From the NCBI GenBank assembly GCA_030674155.1, contig CM060328.1, forward strand, positions 39,681,799 through 39,691,798: a DNA stretch of 10,000 bases. Reading direction: 5' to 3'. A model generated the notes under the pieces. That model saw only the letters and a list, made by a program, of their open reading frames with translations. It ran no database searches and was not told the origin of the DNA. The DNA is from Stramonita haemastoma (taxonomy: Eukaryota; Mollusca; Gastropoda; Neogastropoda; Muricidae). The position numbers were made by a program, and so were the translations under genes. This document shows positions 1-6,230 of this stretch, piece after piece; position 1 is the stretch's first letter, and each line of letters opens with the position of its first letter.

Positions 1-19
1 AAAGAATAAATAAATAAAT
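1..19 (+). mobile_element. Possible 3' tail of a SINE cut by the window edge
   Basis: The first bases read AAAGAATAAATAAATAAAT. The same A-rich tail follows the two plus-strand SINE bodies in this window (3837-3856 and 4237-4253), where it comes directly after a TCCTCG-type ending. The body of this putative copy would lie outside the window, so the call rests on the tail alone. A plain AAAT microsatellite is an equally simple reading. Confidence 0.3.
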
Positions 20-20
20 C

Positions 21-170
21 AAACACACAACACACATACACACAAACACATGCACGCACGCACGCACGCACGCACCAATGCATGCACACAAATACACCAC
101 ACACACACACGCACGCACGCATGCACGCACGCATGCACGCACGCACGCACACACATACAAACAACCAACC
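21..170. repeat. CA / GCAC microsatellite
   Basis: This is a degenerate CA-type tract with two blocks of the tetranucleotide GCAC (about 52-75 and 110-152). The GCAC blocks are CpG-containing versions of the surrounding ACAC motif. Open frames across it translate only to His-Thr or Cys-Val strings and are not genes. Confidence 0.95.
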
Positions 171-764
171 AAACAAACACGGAATGACACATAGAAATAC
201 AAGACATACAGAGAAAGAAGCAGGACAACAAGGAATAGAAAAAAAAAGAGAGAGAAATTACATTAAAAAGTTCCATTTTTTCTCTCAACATGTCTACAAG
301 CATTGAAAGTCAATCTACACAGACAAGAACAAAAATTTGTCAACATTGCATGGTTACAGGATATCTGCCTCTCTTGATGCCAGAAATCTTCTCACCATGG
401 GTCAATGAGATTGTTAACTCTGGAACGACACACTCTCAGGGGAAGCTTTCTGTCCAGTGGTGTCAATGGTTGTTAAAAGTCCAGTTGTGTGGAAAAAATG
501 CACGCGTTACCAAATCAGAGAAATAGGCAGAGTTGCAAAAAGCCACTGGCAATATTCATCGAGGTGGAATAATTTAGCGCTAATTTTGTTGCGGATAGGT
601 ACACATGAGACATAGAACAACAGAATAACGAATGTAAGTGACATGGTGATATCAGGTCTGTTTTGGGGGGTTTATTGTGTTTGTTTTGCGAGACATTTTG
701 GCTTTGACTGTTAAAATATCTGTGTGCATGCCTGTTAGTTTAGCTCTTTTGTTCGTCTGTTTTT
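171..764. other. Unique sequence, no gene recognised
   Basis: About 590 bases of ordinary, AT-leaning sequence. A plus-strand frame at 290-526 encodes 78 residues of mixed composition (with CQHC and WCQWLLK segments). It has no recognisable domain, and a frame of this length is expected by chance in 10 kb. A perfect 10-bp palindrome, TTAGCGCTAA, lies at 574-583. No promoter, polyadenylation site or RNA gene could be supported. Confidence 0.6.
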
Positions 765-950
765 ACACACACGCACACACACACACGCACACTCACACAT
801 ACACACACACATGCACACACACCCTACAAACACGCACGCGCACGCACGCACACACAAAACACACACATATTCAACACACACCCACGTGACACACACACAC
901 ATAACACATACACATACACACACAACACCCACACACACACACAACACACA

Positions 951-1011
<61 letters not shown>

Positions 1012-1023
1012 CACACACACCAC

Positions 1024-1065
<42 letters not shown>

Positions 1066-1130
1066 ACATCCACACATTCACACACACTCATCACCCACAA
1101 CACACACACACACTCACCAAAACCCACACA
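765..1130. repeat. Long CA microsatellite
   Basis: The tract is almost entirely CA, with many single-base interruptions (CAACAC, CCACAC, CAAAC). The longest uninterrupted stretch is about 954-1008 (about 55 nt). A less regular left part has CpG-containing GCAC motifs near 773-852. All overlapping open frames on both strands are His-Thr or Cys-Val repeat translations and are artefacts. Confidence 0.97.
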
Positions 1131-1180
1131 CCCACCCCCCCAACCCCACCCCCACCCCTCAACCCCACCCACCCCCTCCC
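1131..1180 (-). other. C-rich island, minus-strand G-quadruplex candidate
   Basis: Nine C runs of three or more occur in 50 bases: 1131-1133, 1135-1141, 1144-1147, 1149-1153, 1155-1158, 1163-1166, 1168-1170, 1172-1176 and 1178-1180. They are separated by spacers of one to four bases. On the minus strand these are G runs with very short loops, which fits the G-quadruplex sequence rule; the plus strand could form an i-motif. The island interrupts the CA repeat. Folding in the cell is inference. Confidence 0.65.
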
Positions 1181-1221
1181 ACACACGTTTTTATTTACAG
1201 AGAGCTTCAATCGATTTTTTT

Positions 1222-1240
1222 CCACACACACACCACAACA

Positions 1241-1304
<64 letters not shown>

Positions 1305-1340
1305 CACACACACACACACCACACACACACACACACACAC
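1222..1340. repeat. CA microsatellite, second block
   Basis: CA repeat with scattered CAACA and CCACA interruptions. It is separated from the first CA block by the C-rich island and about 40 bases of unique sequence (1181-1221). Confidence 0.96.
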
Positions 1341-1629
1341 CTATGCTAGCTTTACATTGGGAGTGAATTCAATTATGTAGGATCAAACTGTCGTCCCGCT
1401 GTGTAGCGCTACATGACGGCGCTGTAGCTCACAGCCAGGAACCTTGACACTATCGGTCAATGAGATTTTCATCAGGAAAATAATCCTCCCTTAGGGAGAT
1501 GGGGACCGGTGGGGGGGGGGGGGGAGGACTACTCTCCCCCCCCCCCCCCTGTTGTGTGGAAAAACCCACCAATTTGAATTAGTAAAGGATGGTGCCAACC
1601 AAAAGCTTTGTCAGTTATTGATGTAAGCT
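1341..1629. other. Unique segment with palindrome and G14/C14 hairpin
   Basis: About 290 bases of non-repetitive sequence between repeat blocks. It holds a perfect 12-bp palindrome TGTAGCGCTACA (1402-1413) and the G14/C14 inverted repeat listed separately. The GC-rich part around 1395-1435 resembles fragments of mollusc repeats, but the match is too weak to name an element. No coding frame is supported. Confidence 0.6.
1511..1549. repeat. G14/C14 inverted repeat (hairpin)
   Basis: A run of 14 G (1511-1524) is followed by AG, a 7-base loop (GACTACT, 1527-1533), CT, and a run of 14 C (1536-1549). The arms 1511-1526 and 1534-1549 are perfectly complementary over 16 bp. The G arm could also join inter-strand or intra-strand G-quadruplexes. 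The equal length of the two homopolymers is visible in the sequence. Whether it is natural or a fold-back or consensus artefact cannot be told here. Confidence 0.8.
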
Positions 1630-1760
1630 CACATACACGCATGCGCGCGCGTGCGTGCGTACGCACGCGCACAGACACGCGCGCGCACACACACCCAATA
1701 CACCAGACATCACGCGCGCGCGCACGCACGCCCATACACACGTGCCGCACGCACACACAC
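1630..1760. repeat. GC-rich alternating purine-pyrimidine repeat
   Basis: A degenerate CA/GC/CGTG repeat. Bases 1630-1673 alternate strictly between purine and pyrimidine and are rich in CG and CA steps, the pattern that favours left-handed Z-DNA. Within it lies a perfect 16-bp palindrome GCGTGCGTACGCACGC (1653-1668). A second CG-rich stretch is at about 1675-1690 and a third at 1712-1724. Open frames here are repeat shadows. Confidence 0.9.
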
Positions 1761-1767
1761 ACTCAAC

Positions 1768-2039
1768 TTATATATATGTATACTATATCATATATATATA
1801 TATATATATATACATATATATATTATATGTATATATATGTATAAATATATGATAGATAGATAGACAGATAGATCGATAGTAGCTAGTAGTAGCTAGCTAG
1901 TAGATATACATATATTATACATGTATGTATATGTATTATGTATGTATGTATGTATGTATATGTATGTATATGTATGTATGTATGTAGTAGTATGTATATG
2001 TTGTATTATGTATGTATGTTTTATATGTATATATATAAC
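1768..2039. repeat. TA / GATA / TAGTAGC / TATG compound microsatellite
   Basis: Successive motif domains run without unique sequence between them. TA-rich sequence covers about 1768-1850, GATA/GACA about 1851-1875, a TAGTAGC-like block about 1876-1903, and TATG about 1918-2030. The TATG domain carries single-base slips. Confidence 0.95.
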
Positions 2040-2111
2040 ATATTCAACTATGCAAAGCCCACCTGCTGATAGCCTAAGACTTAAGGATAGGCACCATTAT
2101 AGTCAACAACA

Positions 2112-2406
2112 AGTCATAGGACACTTCACTGTAGATTATAGGACACTTCACGTAAAGTTATAGGACACTTCACTGTAGAGTAAGGCATTCACTGAAGAAG
2201 TTATAGGACACTTCACTGTAGAGGTTATAGGACACTTCACTGTAGAAGTTATAGGACACTTCACTGTAGAAGTTATAGGACACTTCACTGAAGAAGTTAT
2301 AGGACACTTCACTGTAGAGGTTATAGACACTCATGTAAGAAGTTATAGGACACTTCACTGTAAAATTTATAGGACACTTCACTGTAAAGTTATACCACTT
2401 CACTGT
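2112..2406. repeat. Minisatellite, 24-bp unit domain
   Basis: About 13 head-to-tail copies of a 24-bp unit whose start reads GTTATAGGACAC and whose end reads TTCACTGTAGAA. Two copies are strongly degenerate (near 2180 and 2325). The sequence to its left (2085-2111) contains ATAGGCACC and TATAGTCAAC fragments that look like decayed edge copies. Because 24 is a multiple of three, open frames run through the array and give an 8-residue repeat on the minus strand (VKCPITST or SEVSYNFY). These are by-products of the repeat, not evidence for a gene. Confidence 0.95.
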
Positions 2407-3203
2407 CTGTGAACACTCAAAGTGTAGACAACACTGTAAAGTGATAGGACACCCCACTGTAAAAGTATAGCACACCCCACTATTGTTAACACTACAAAGT
2501 GGTAGGACACCCCACTGTAAAAGTTATAGCACACCCCACTGTCAGTTAACACTGCAAAGTTATAGCACACCCCACTGTCAGTTACATGCAAGTGATAGAA
2601 CCCTCTGTAGTTAACACTGAAGTATAGGACACCCCTCTGTCAGTTAAACTGCAAGTGTAGGACACCACTGTAAAATATAGCACACCCCACTGTCAGTTAA
2701 CACTGCAAAGTTATAGCACACCCCACTGTCAGTTAAGACTACAAAGTTATAGCACACCCACTGTCCAGTTAAACTACAAAGTATACACAACCCACTGTCA
2801 GTTAAACTACAAAGTTATACACACCCCACTGCCAGTTAACACTACAAAGTTATAGACAACCCACTGTCATAAGATACAAAGTATAGCACACCCCACTGTC
2901 AGTTAAACTACAAAGTTATAGCACACCACTGCATTAAACTACAAAGTTATACCACACCCCACTGCCAGTTAACACTACAAAGCTATAGAACAACCACTGT
3001 AAAAGTTATACCCACCCCACTGTCAGTTAACACTACAAAGTTATAGAACACCACTGCAAAAGTTATACACACCCCACTGTCAGTTAACACTACAAAGTGA
3101 TAGAACACCCCACTGTAAAGTTATACCACACCCACTGTCAGATAACACTACAAGTTATAGACACCCCACTGTCAGTTTAACACTACGAAGTTATAGGACC
3201 CCC
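2407..3203. repeat. Minisatellite, mixed 36-bp and 24-bp unit domain
   Basis: This continues the same array with a changed unit: GTTATAGCACACCCC followed by ACTGT. Most copies (about 19) then carry an extra 12 bases, CAGTTAACACTA, before the terminal CAAA, making a 36-bp long unit. About seven copies lack it and keep the 24-bp length. Short units lie mainly in the left part (about 2430-2520, 2665) and near the right end (about 2995-3120). Single- and few-base deletions are frequent. The array stops at about 3203 in unique sequence. Both unit types share one phase, so the long unit probably arose by a 12-bp insertion into a short one. Confidence 0.93.
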
Positions 3204-3510
3204 AACTCTTATCTTGCAGCCTGACTCTCGCTCTCACAGTTCCTCCTTACATTCCCAACACCCTAGATATCTTTCCTCTCTAGGGAAAGATTTTATTTCT
3301 AGTTCTTAACTTTTTGTCACGTGAGTTTAAGTTGTCTGGAAGCTCATACCCAAATTGAGTCATAATGTAGGGGGAGAGAGAAATAGTGATAGCAGCCAGA
3401 CAGTGTCCCTCCCTGTAGGTATAGATAGGTCACGGAGACTTTCTAGCCCCAGTCTGTTGATAATTAGAGCGCGTGGAACACTGACCCAGTGTGTTATATT
3501 TCCCTCTCAG
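3204..3510. other. Unique sequence between minisatellite and SINE
   Basis: About 300 bases with no recognised gene. There is a pyrimidine-rich stretch with acceptor-like CTTGCAG near 3217 and TTTCCCTCTCAG just before 3511, but no matching donor and convincing coding frame. A small stem (ACACTG / CAGTGT) lies around 3478-3492. Confidence 0.6.
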
Positions 3511-3873
3511 AGGGGACAGGATAGCCTAGTAGTCGGAACATTGCGCTCACAATTTGACGACCCCAGTTCGATTCCGGTCGAGGGATTTTTCTCCTGGAGT
3601 TAACATCAGTGCCGATCCACTCTCCCCAAAAGTTTTTCAGATGAGACGGTAAACCGAGGCCCCGTGTGCGAACGCACGCAGAACATCTTGCGCACACATT
3701 AAATCCTGTTCCGCTTTTCGTAAGAGTAGGCCATTGTGTGAGGTGGAAAAGATGACAATTTTACAAAAAACTGCATACACACGGGGACTGGATGTAAAAA
3801 AGCACATGAGTGCTTATTCCATTATCCTCGATATATAAAAGAATAAAATAAAATAAATGAAAAAAAATAAAAC
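3511..3873 (+). mobile_element. tRNA-derived SINE, copy 1, apparently complete
   Basis: The copy has three parts in order. The first is a tRNA-related head (about 3511-3590) with recognisable A and B boxes. The second is a core beginning with GATGAGACGGTAAACCGAGG (3640-3659), followed by CCCCGTGTGC and a block to about 3760. The third is a 3' module with ACTGGATGTAAAAAAGCAC (3788-3806), a small hairpin AGCAC-ATGA-GTGCT, a TATCCTCG ending, and an A-rich AATAAA-type tail (about 3835-3873). SINEs of this design carry no protein and are mobilised by a partner LINE. I recognise the core block from mollusc genomes but cannot assign a central-domain name. No clear target-site duplication was found. 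Confidence 0.8.
3522..3575 (+). promoter_or_regulatory. Internal RNA polymerase III promoter (A and B boxes) of SINE copy 1
   Basis: The A-box match is TAGCCTAGTAGTCGG at 3522-3536, which fits TRGCNNAGY..GG with one extra base. The B-box match is AGTTCGATTCC at 3565-3575, against consensus GGTTCGANTCC, with one mismatch. The start-to-start spacing of 43 bases is normal for tRNA genes and tRNA-derived SINEs. The flanking sequence does not form a credible complete tRNA cloverleaf, so this is a SINE head rather than a tRNA gene. Activity is unknown. Confidence 0.7.
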
Positions 3874-4020
3874 ACACAGCTGTAGTGGCAGCATAAGGGA
3901 CAGCAAGGCTGTAGCAGAGTTAGTGGTGTGGAGTTATCAGGCCTCTTGCTTCTGTCCTGTTAGTCAGTTATTTCGTTTCTCTGTATGTTACTTTTACTTT
4001 CGCCTTTACACACGTTAGGT
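3874..4020. other. Unique sequence between SINE bodies
   Basis: About 150 bases, including two GCTGTAG words (3889-3895 and 3909-3915). No element or gene was recognised. Confidence 0.5.
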
Positions 4021-4425
4021 CACGGCAGTTTGTTTTCTGTGTGAATTTCGGGCTGCTCCCTCCGAAAGCTCGGACGAGACTATAAACGATGTCCGTGTGC
4101 GAACGCACGTAACATCTGCGACACGTTAATACTGTTCGCTTTTCTAAGGTAGCCCTCCTGTGCGGGGGGACAGATGACAGATTTAAATGCTTACGGGCAC
4201 TGGATGTAAAAAGTCATGTGCTTCCTTATCCTCGTAAAAGAATAAATAAATAATAGTATAAATATAATAAATAAATAATATAAATAATAAATAAAATAAA
4301 AAGGACGTTGCCACGAGAGCAGCGCCACCCATTATTTTTTCTCTCTCTCTGTCTGCAACTGTATTTGTTTCCCTATCAGAGTTGCTTCTTTTTTCTTTTT
4401 TTCTACAGAAGTATAGCTATCTTGT
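4021..4425 (-). mobile_element. Minus-strand SINE-type element interrupted by another SINE
   Basis: Two separated pieces match adjacent parts of one gastropod repeat read on the minus strand. The left piece (about 4033-4061, plus strand TTCTGTGTGAATTTCGGGCT) corresponds to the block at 4696-4715 in the minus-strand copy. The right piece begins near 4304 with CGTTGCC..GCAGCGCCACCCATTATT (compare 4734-4767) and continues with a block containing TTTGTTTCCCTATCAGAG and TTCTACAGAAG (to about 4425). In the uninterrupted copy these parts lie close together. Here about 240 bases of plus-strand SINE separate them, so a nested insertion is inferred. The exact outer ends are uncertain. Confidence 0.6.
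4073..4302 (+). mobile_element. 5'-truncated SINE, copy 2, nested
   Basis: It starts inside the core at GACGAGACTATAAAC (4073-4087) and lacks the tRNA head. It keeps CCGTGTGCGAACGCACG (4093-4109) and the 3' module GGGCACTGGATGTAAAAAG (4195-4213) and TTATCCTCG (4226-4234). A long AATA-rich tail runs to about 4302. Compared with copy 1 it has lost many short stretches, including part of the 3' hairpin. It sits between two halves of a minus-strand element, and no clean target-site duplication is visible. Confidence 0.75.
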
Positions 4426-4644
4426 GTTTTTAGTCCAGTGGCTTTTGTTTGCGTCCGTGTCTGTTTGTATGTTAGCCTGTTTGTCCGTATGTGGGCATCT
4501 TCCGTGTGTCTGTTGTCTATATTCCCCCTTATCTGTCTTCTGTCTGTGTGTCTGTTTATCTGTCTGTCTGTCTCTGTCTCTGTCTATTGTGTGTCTGTCT
4601 GTGTGTCTGTGTGGTGTGTGTGTCTGTCTGTCGCTCTCTCTCTC
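4426..4644. repeat. Degenerate TGTC / TG microsatellite
   Basis: Pyrimidine-rich, loosely repetitive sequence moves from degenerate TTTG/TGTC words (about 4440-4550) to clear TGTC repeats (about 4559-4632), ending in CTCTCT. The open frames crossing it (Leu-Ser-Val-Cys strings) are artefacts. Its left end may contain further decayed element sequence. Confidence 0.85.
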
Positions 4645-4957
4645 TTATTTATTAAAAAACACAACAATTTTATACCACTTTATGTCAGCAGATTTGTCTG
4701 CGTGAAATTCGGGCTGCTCTACCCGGGGAGAGCGCGTCGCCACAACTGCAGCGCCTACCCATTATTTTTTTCCCCTCAGGGATGGTGTTCGAAACACAAC
4801 GCCTTGTGCATGTGTTTTTAAAAATAATAATTTTGTCACCGCTCCTACCTACACACGATGGCCTGCTCTTTCCGAAAGGCGGAACGGGTTTCAACGTGTG
4901 CACAAGATTTTCTGCGTGCCTTCGCACACGGGTCCTCGGTTTATAGTCTCACCTGAT
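4645..4957 (-). mobile_element. SINE-type element, copy 3, with alternative 3' module
   Basis: On the minus strand this begins near 4957 with GGTGAGACTATAAACCGAGG (4932-4951), then CCCGTGTGCGAAGGCACG and a block about 85% identical by eye to copy 1 down to about 4857. Its 3' part differs from copies 1 and 2. It contains AATGGGTAGGCGCTGCAG (4748-4765), GCGACGCGCTCTCC and GCAGCCCGAATTTCACGCAG, and ends in an A-rich tail (plus-strand TTATTTATTAAAAAAC, 4647-4662). No tRNA head is visible, so the copy is 5'-truncated. The shared core with a different tail indicates a modular family. Confidence 0.72.
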
Positions 4958-4967
4958 GACTTATGAA

Positions 4968-4995
4968 TGATATATGTTATATATGTATTATATAA

Positions 4996-5037
<42 letters not shown>

Positions 5038-5061
5038 TATATGTGTTATATATGTGTTTGT
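4968..5061. repeat. TA-rich microsatellite
   Basis: TA repeat with ATATGT interruptions at both ends and an almost pure TA core at about 4998-5037. It directly follows the 5' edge of SINE copy 3. Confidence 0.95.
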
Positions 5062-5313
5062 ACTTTCCTTGTCATGGCTGTTTGAAAGGGCAGCAATACA
5101 GAGGTCAGAAAAAAATCAGAAGAATGATAAACTCTCTCTCTCTCTCATTAGTTTACTGCCTAAAATGTAAAAGGGAAAAATACAGAAATCAATACAAAAA
5201 ATGTTAACTTGAAATAACACGAGCAAACAAACAAAAAGCAAAACACACACATAAAAAAGAACAAACACACTGGCAAAGAAACAAAACAGACACATGATGA
5301 TGTCAACACGCTA
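5062..5313. other. Unique AT-rich sequence
   Basis: About 250 bases, with a short CTCTCTCTCTCTC run near 5130-5146. On the minus strand there are two good splice-acceptor-like pyrimidine tracts: TTTTCCCTTTTACATTTTAG just before about 5160, and CTGCCCTTTCAAACAG ending near 5081. Neither is followed by a long open frame, so no exon is called. Confidence 0.5.
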
Positions 5314-5382
5314 GGCAAGAAGCAAGCAAACAAGCAACAAGCGAAGCAAGCAAGCGAAGCAAGCAAGCGGGCAAGCAAGCAG
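5314..5382. repeat. AAGC microsatellite
   Basis: Degenerate GCAAGCAAGCGAAGC repeat with a four-base period and occasional CAAC or GGGC variants. The minus-strand open frame through it (Leu-Ala-Cys-Leu strings) is an artefact. Confidence 0.9.
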
Positions 5383-5557
5383 CCTACCAACAAACCAGTC
5401 ACTCTAAAACTACCTGGGCATATTTAGCCCTTCCAAAACAGTTTTCAAAATGAATTAAAAAGAAGCTGTAGGCATGAACACAAAAAAAACTCAAAGAAAA
5501 AACTCGCAAAAAATGTATATCAAGGATTCTGGTATAAAAGAAAGCCCAGCATCTTAC
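5383..5557. other. Unique AT-rich sequence
   Basis: About 175 bases with no repeat or gene. If the adjacent minus-strand exon is real, this is the start of its downstream intron. Confidence 0.5.
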
Positions 5558-5637
5558 CTTTCTTCTCTTTTTAACAAACAGTTCTGGTTTTGCACTGTGT
5601 AACACTCTATATAAATCACCGAGAATCACGTCTTTCC
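5558..5637 (-). CDS. Candidate internal exon, 26 codons, unknown protein
   Basis: On the minus strand, a pyrimidine-rich tract ending CTGTTGTTATTAG (the AG at 5639-5638) is followed by 80 nt with one open frame, then by the strong donor AAG|GTAAGA (junction 5558/5557). After two bases of a split codon, the frame encodes a peptide beginning KDVILGDLYRVL and ending ELFVKKRRK, which is charged and of ordinary composition. The other two frames contain stops. Entry phase is after one base of a codon; exit phase is zero. The bases 5558-5637 lie in unique sequence next to a GA microsatellite. An upstream alternative acceptor (TTATTTTCAG, near 5669) would bring an in-frame stop. No partner exon was found, and I do not recognise the protein. 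A chance combination of splice-like signals remains quite possible. Confidence 0.3.
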
Positions 5638-5679
5638 CTAATAACAACAGGGAAGTGCCTCAACAAATCTTCCTGAAAA

Positions 5680-5685
<6 letters not shown>

Positions 5686-5774
<89 letters not shown>

Positions 5775-5868
5775 AGAGAGAGAGAGAGAGAGGAGAGAGA
5801 CAGAGACAGGACAGAGACAGAGGAGAGATGAGATAGAGAGAGACAAGAGAGAGAGAGAGAGAGAGACA
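5686..5868. repeat. GA microsatellite
   Basis: Uninterrupted GA from 5686 to 5763 (about 39 units), then a degenerate GAGA/GACA block to about 5868. It is a polypurine-polypyrimidine mirror repeat, a class able to form intramolecular triplex DNA. Arg-Glu and Leu-Ser open frames across it are artefacts. Confidence 0.97.
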
Positions 5869-6230
5869 GTGTGCAATACTTTACTGAATCTCATTATACA
5901 CACTGACAACAACACAGATGATAAAGGAGCGAGCGCCATGATCCTAAGTCCCTCTCCAGTAAAAAAAAAAAAAAAAAAGATTGGGGTGCTGATACCTCTG
6001 AGCCTCTGTATTTTTCCTTGTAAGAAGAAAGGAAAAGGAGAGACAGAATGGCTATAAATCTGTGACTGAAGCCAGCTGTGCCTATCAAAGTGAAACAAAC
6101 AGGTCGATGTCTGAACGTAAGCACACCCCAATCTTATGTACACAGTACACGCGCAAGTCTGCCTGTATCCAAAGGTGCACAGATTATCTTCACATGCTAA
6201 ATACCCGCAAATATAACCGTGTTTGTTAAA
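5869..6230. other. Unique sequence with an A18 run
   Basis: About 360 bases without a recognised gene. A run of 18 A lies at 5961-5978, with no AATAAA signal immediately upstream and no recognisable retrocopy before it. On the minus strand a strong acceptor-like tract (CCTTTTCCTTTCTTCTTACAAG) precedes about 6031, but it leads only to a 21-nt segment before the next possible donor. No coding call is made. Confidence 0.5.

Noticed and set aside
290..526. 78-codon plus-strand frame of mixed composition
   Set aside because: No recognisable domain or clear splice signals, and a length expected by chance. Described only as part of the unique segment.
735..1380. Open frames of up to 189 codons on both strands in the CA tract
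   Set aside because: Their translations are His-Thr or Cys-Val strings produced by the dinucleotide repeat, which has no stop codons in these frames.
403..1470. Shared word GGTCAATGAGATT near 401-413 and 1456-1468
   Set aside because: Similarity does not extend beyond about 13 bases on either side, so it is probably chance.
2112..3203. CRISPR-like regular array
   Set aside because: Units are contiguous and similar throughout, with no unique spacers. The surroundings are eukaryotic. It is a minisatellite.
3511..3590. Functional tRNA gene
   Set aside because: A and B boxes are present but no convincing cloverleaf stems can be formed. The sequence continues into a SINE core, so it is a tRNA-derived head.
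5558..5668. Longer version of the candidate exon using the upstream TTATTTTCAG acceptor
   Set aside because: The extended exon has a stop in the frame that is open over the 80-nt version, and the other frames also stop.
5961..5978. A18 run as the poly(A) tail of a processed pseudogene
   Set aside because: No coding remnant, polyadenylation signal or flanking duplication is visible upstream. A simple homopolymer is enough.
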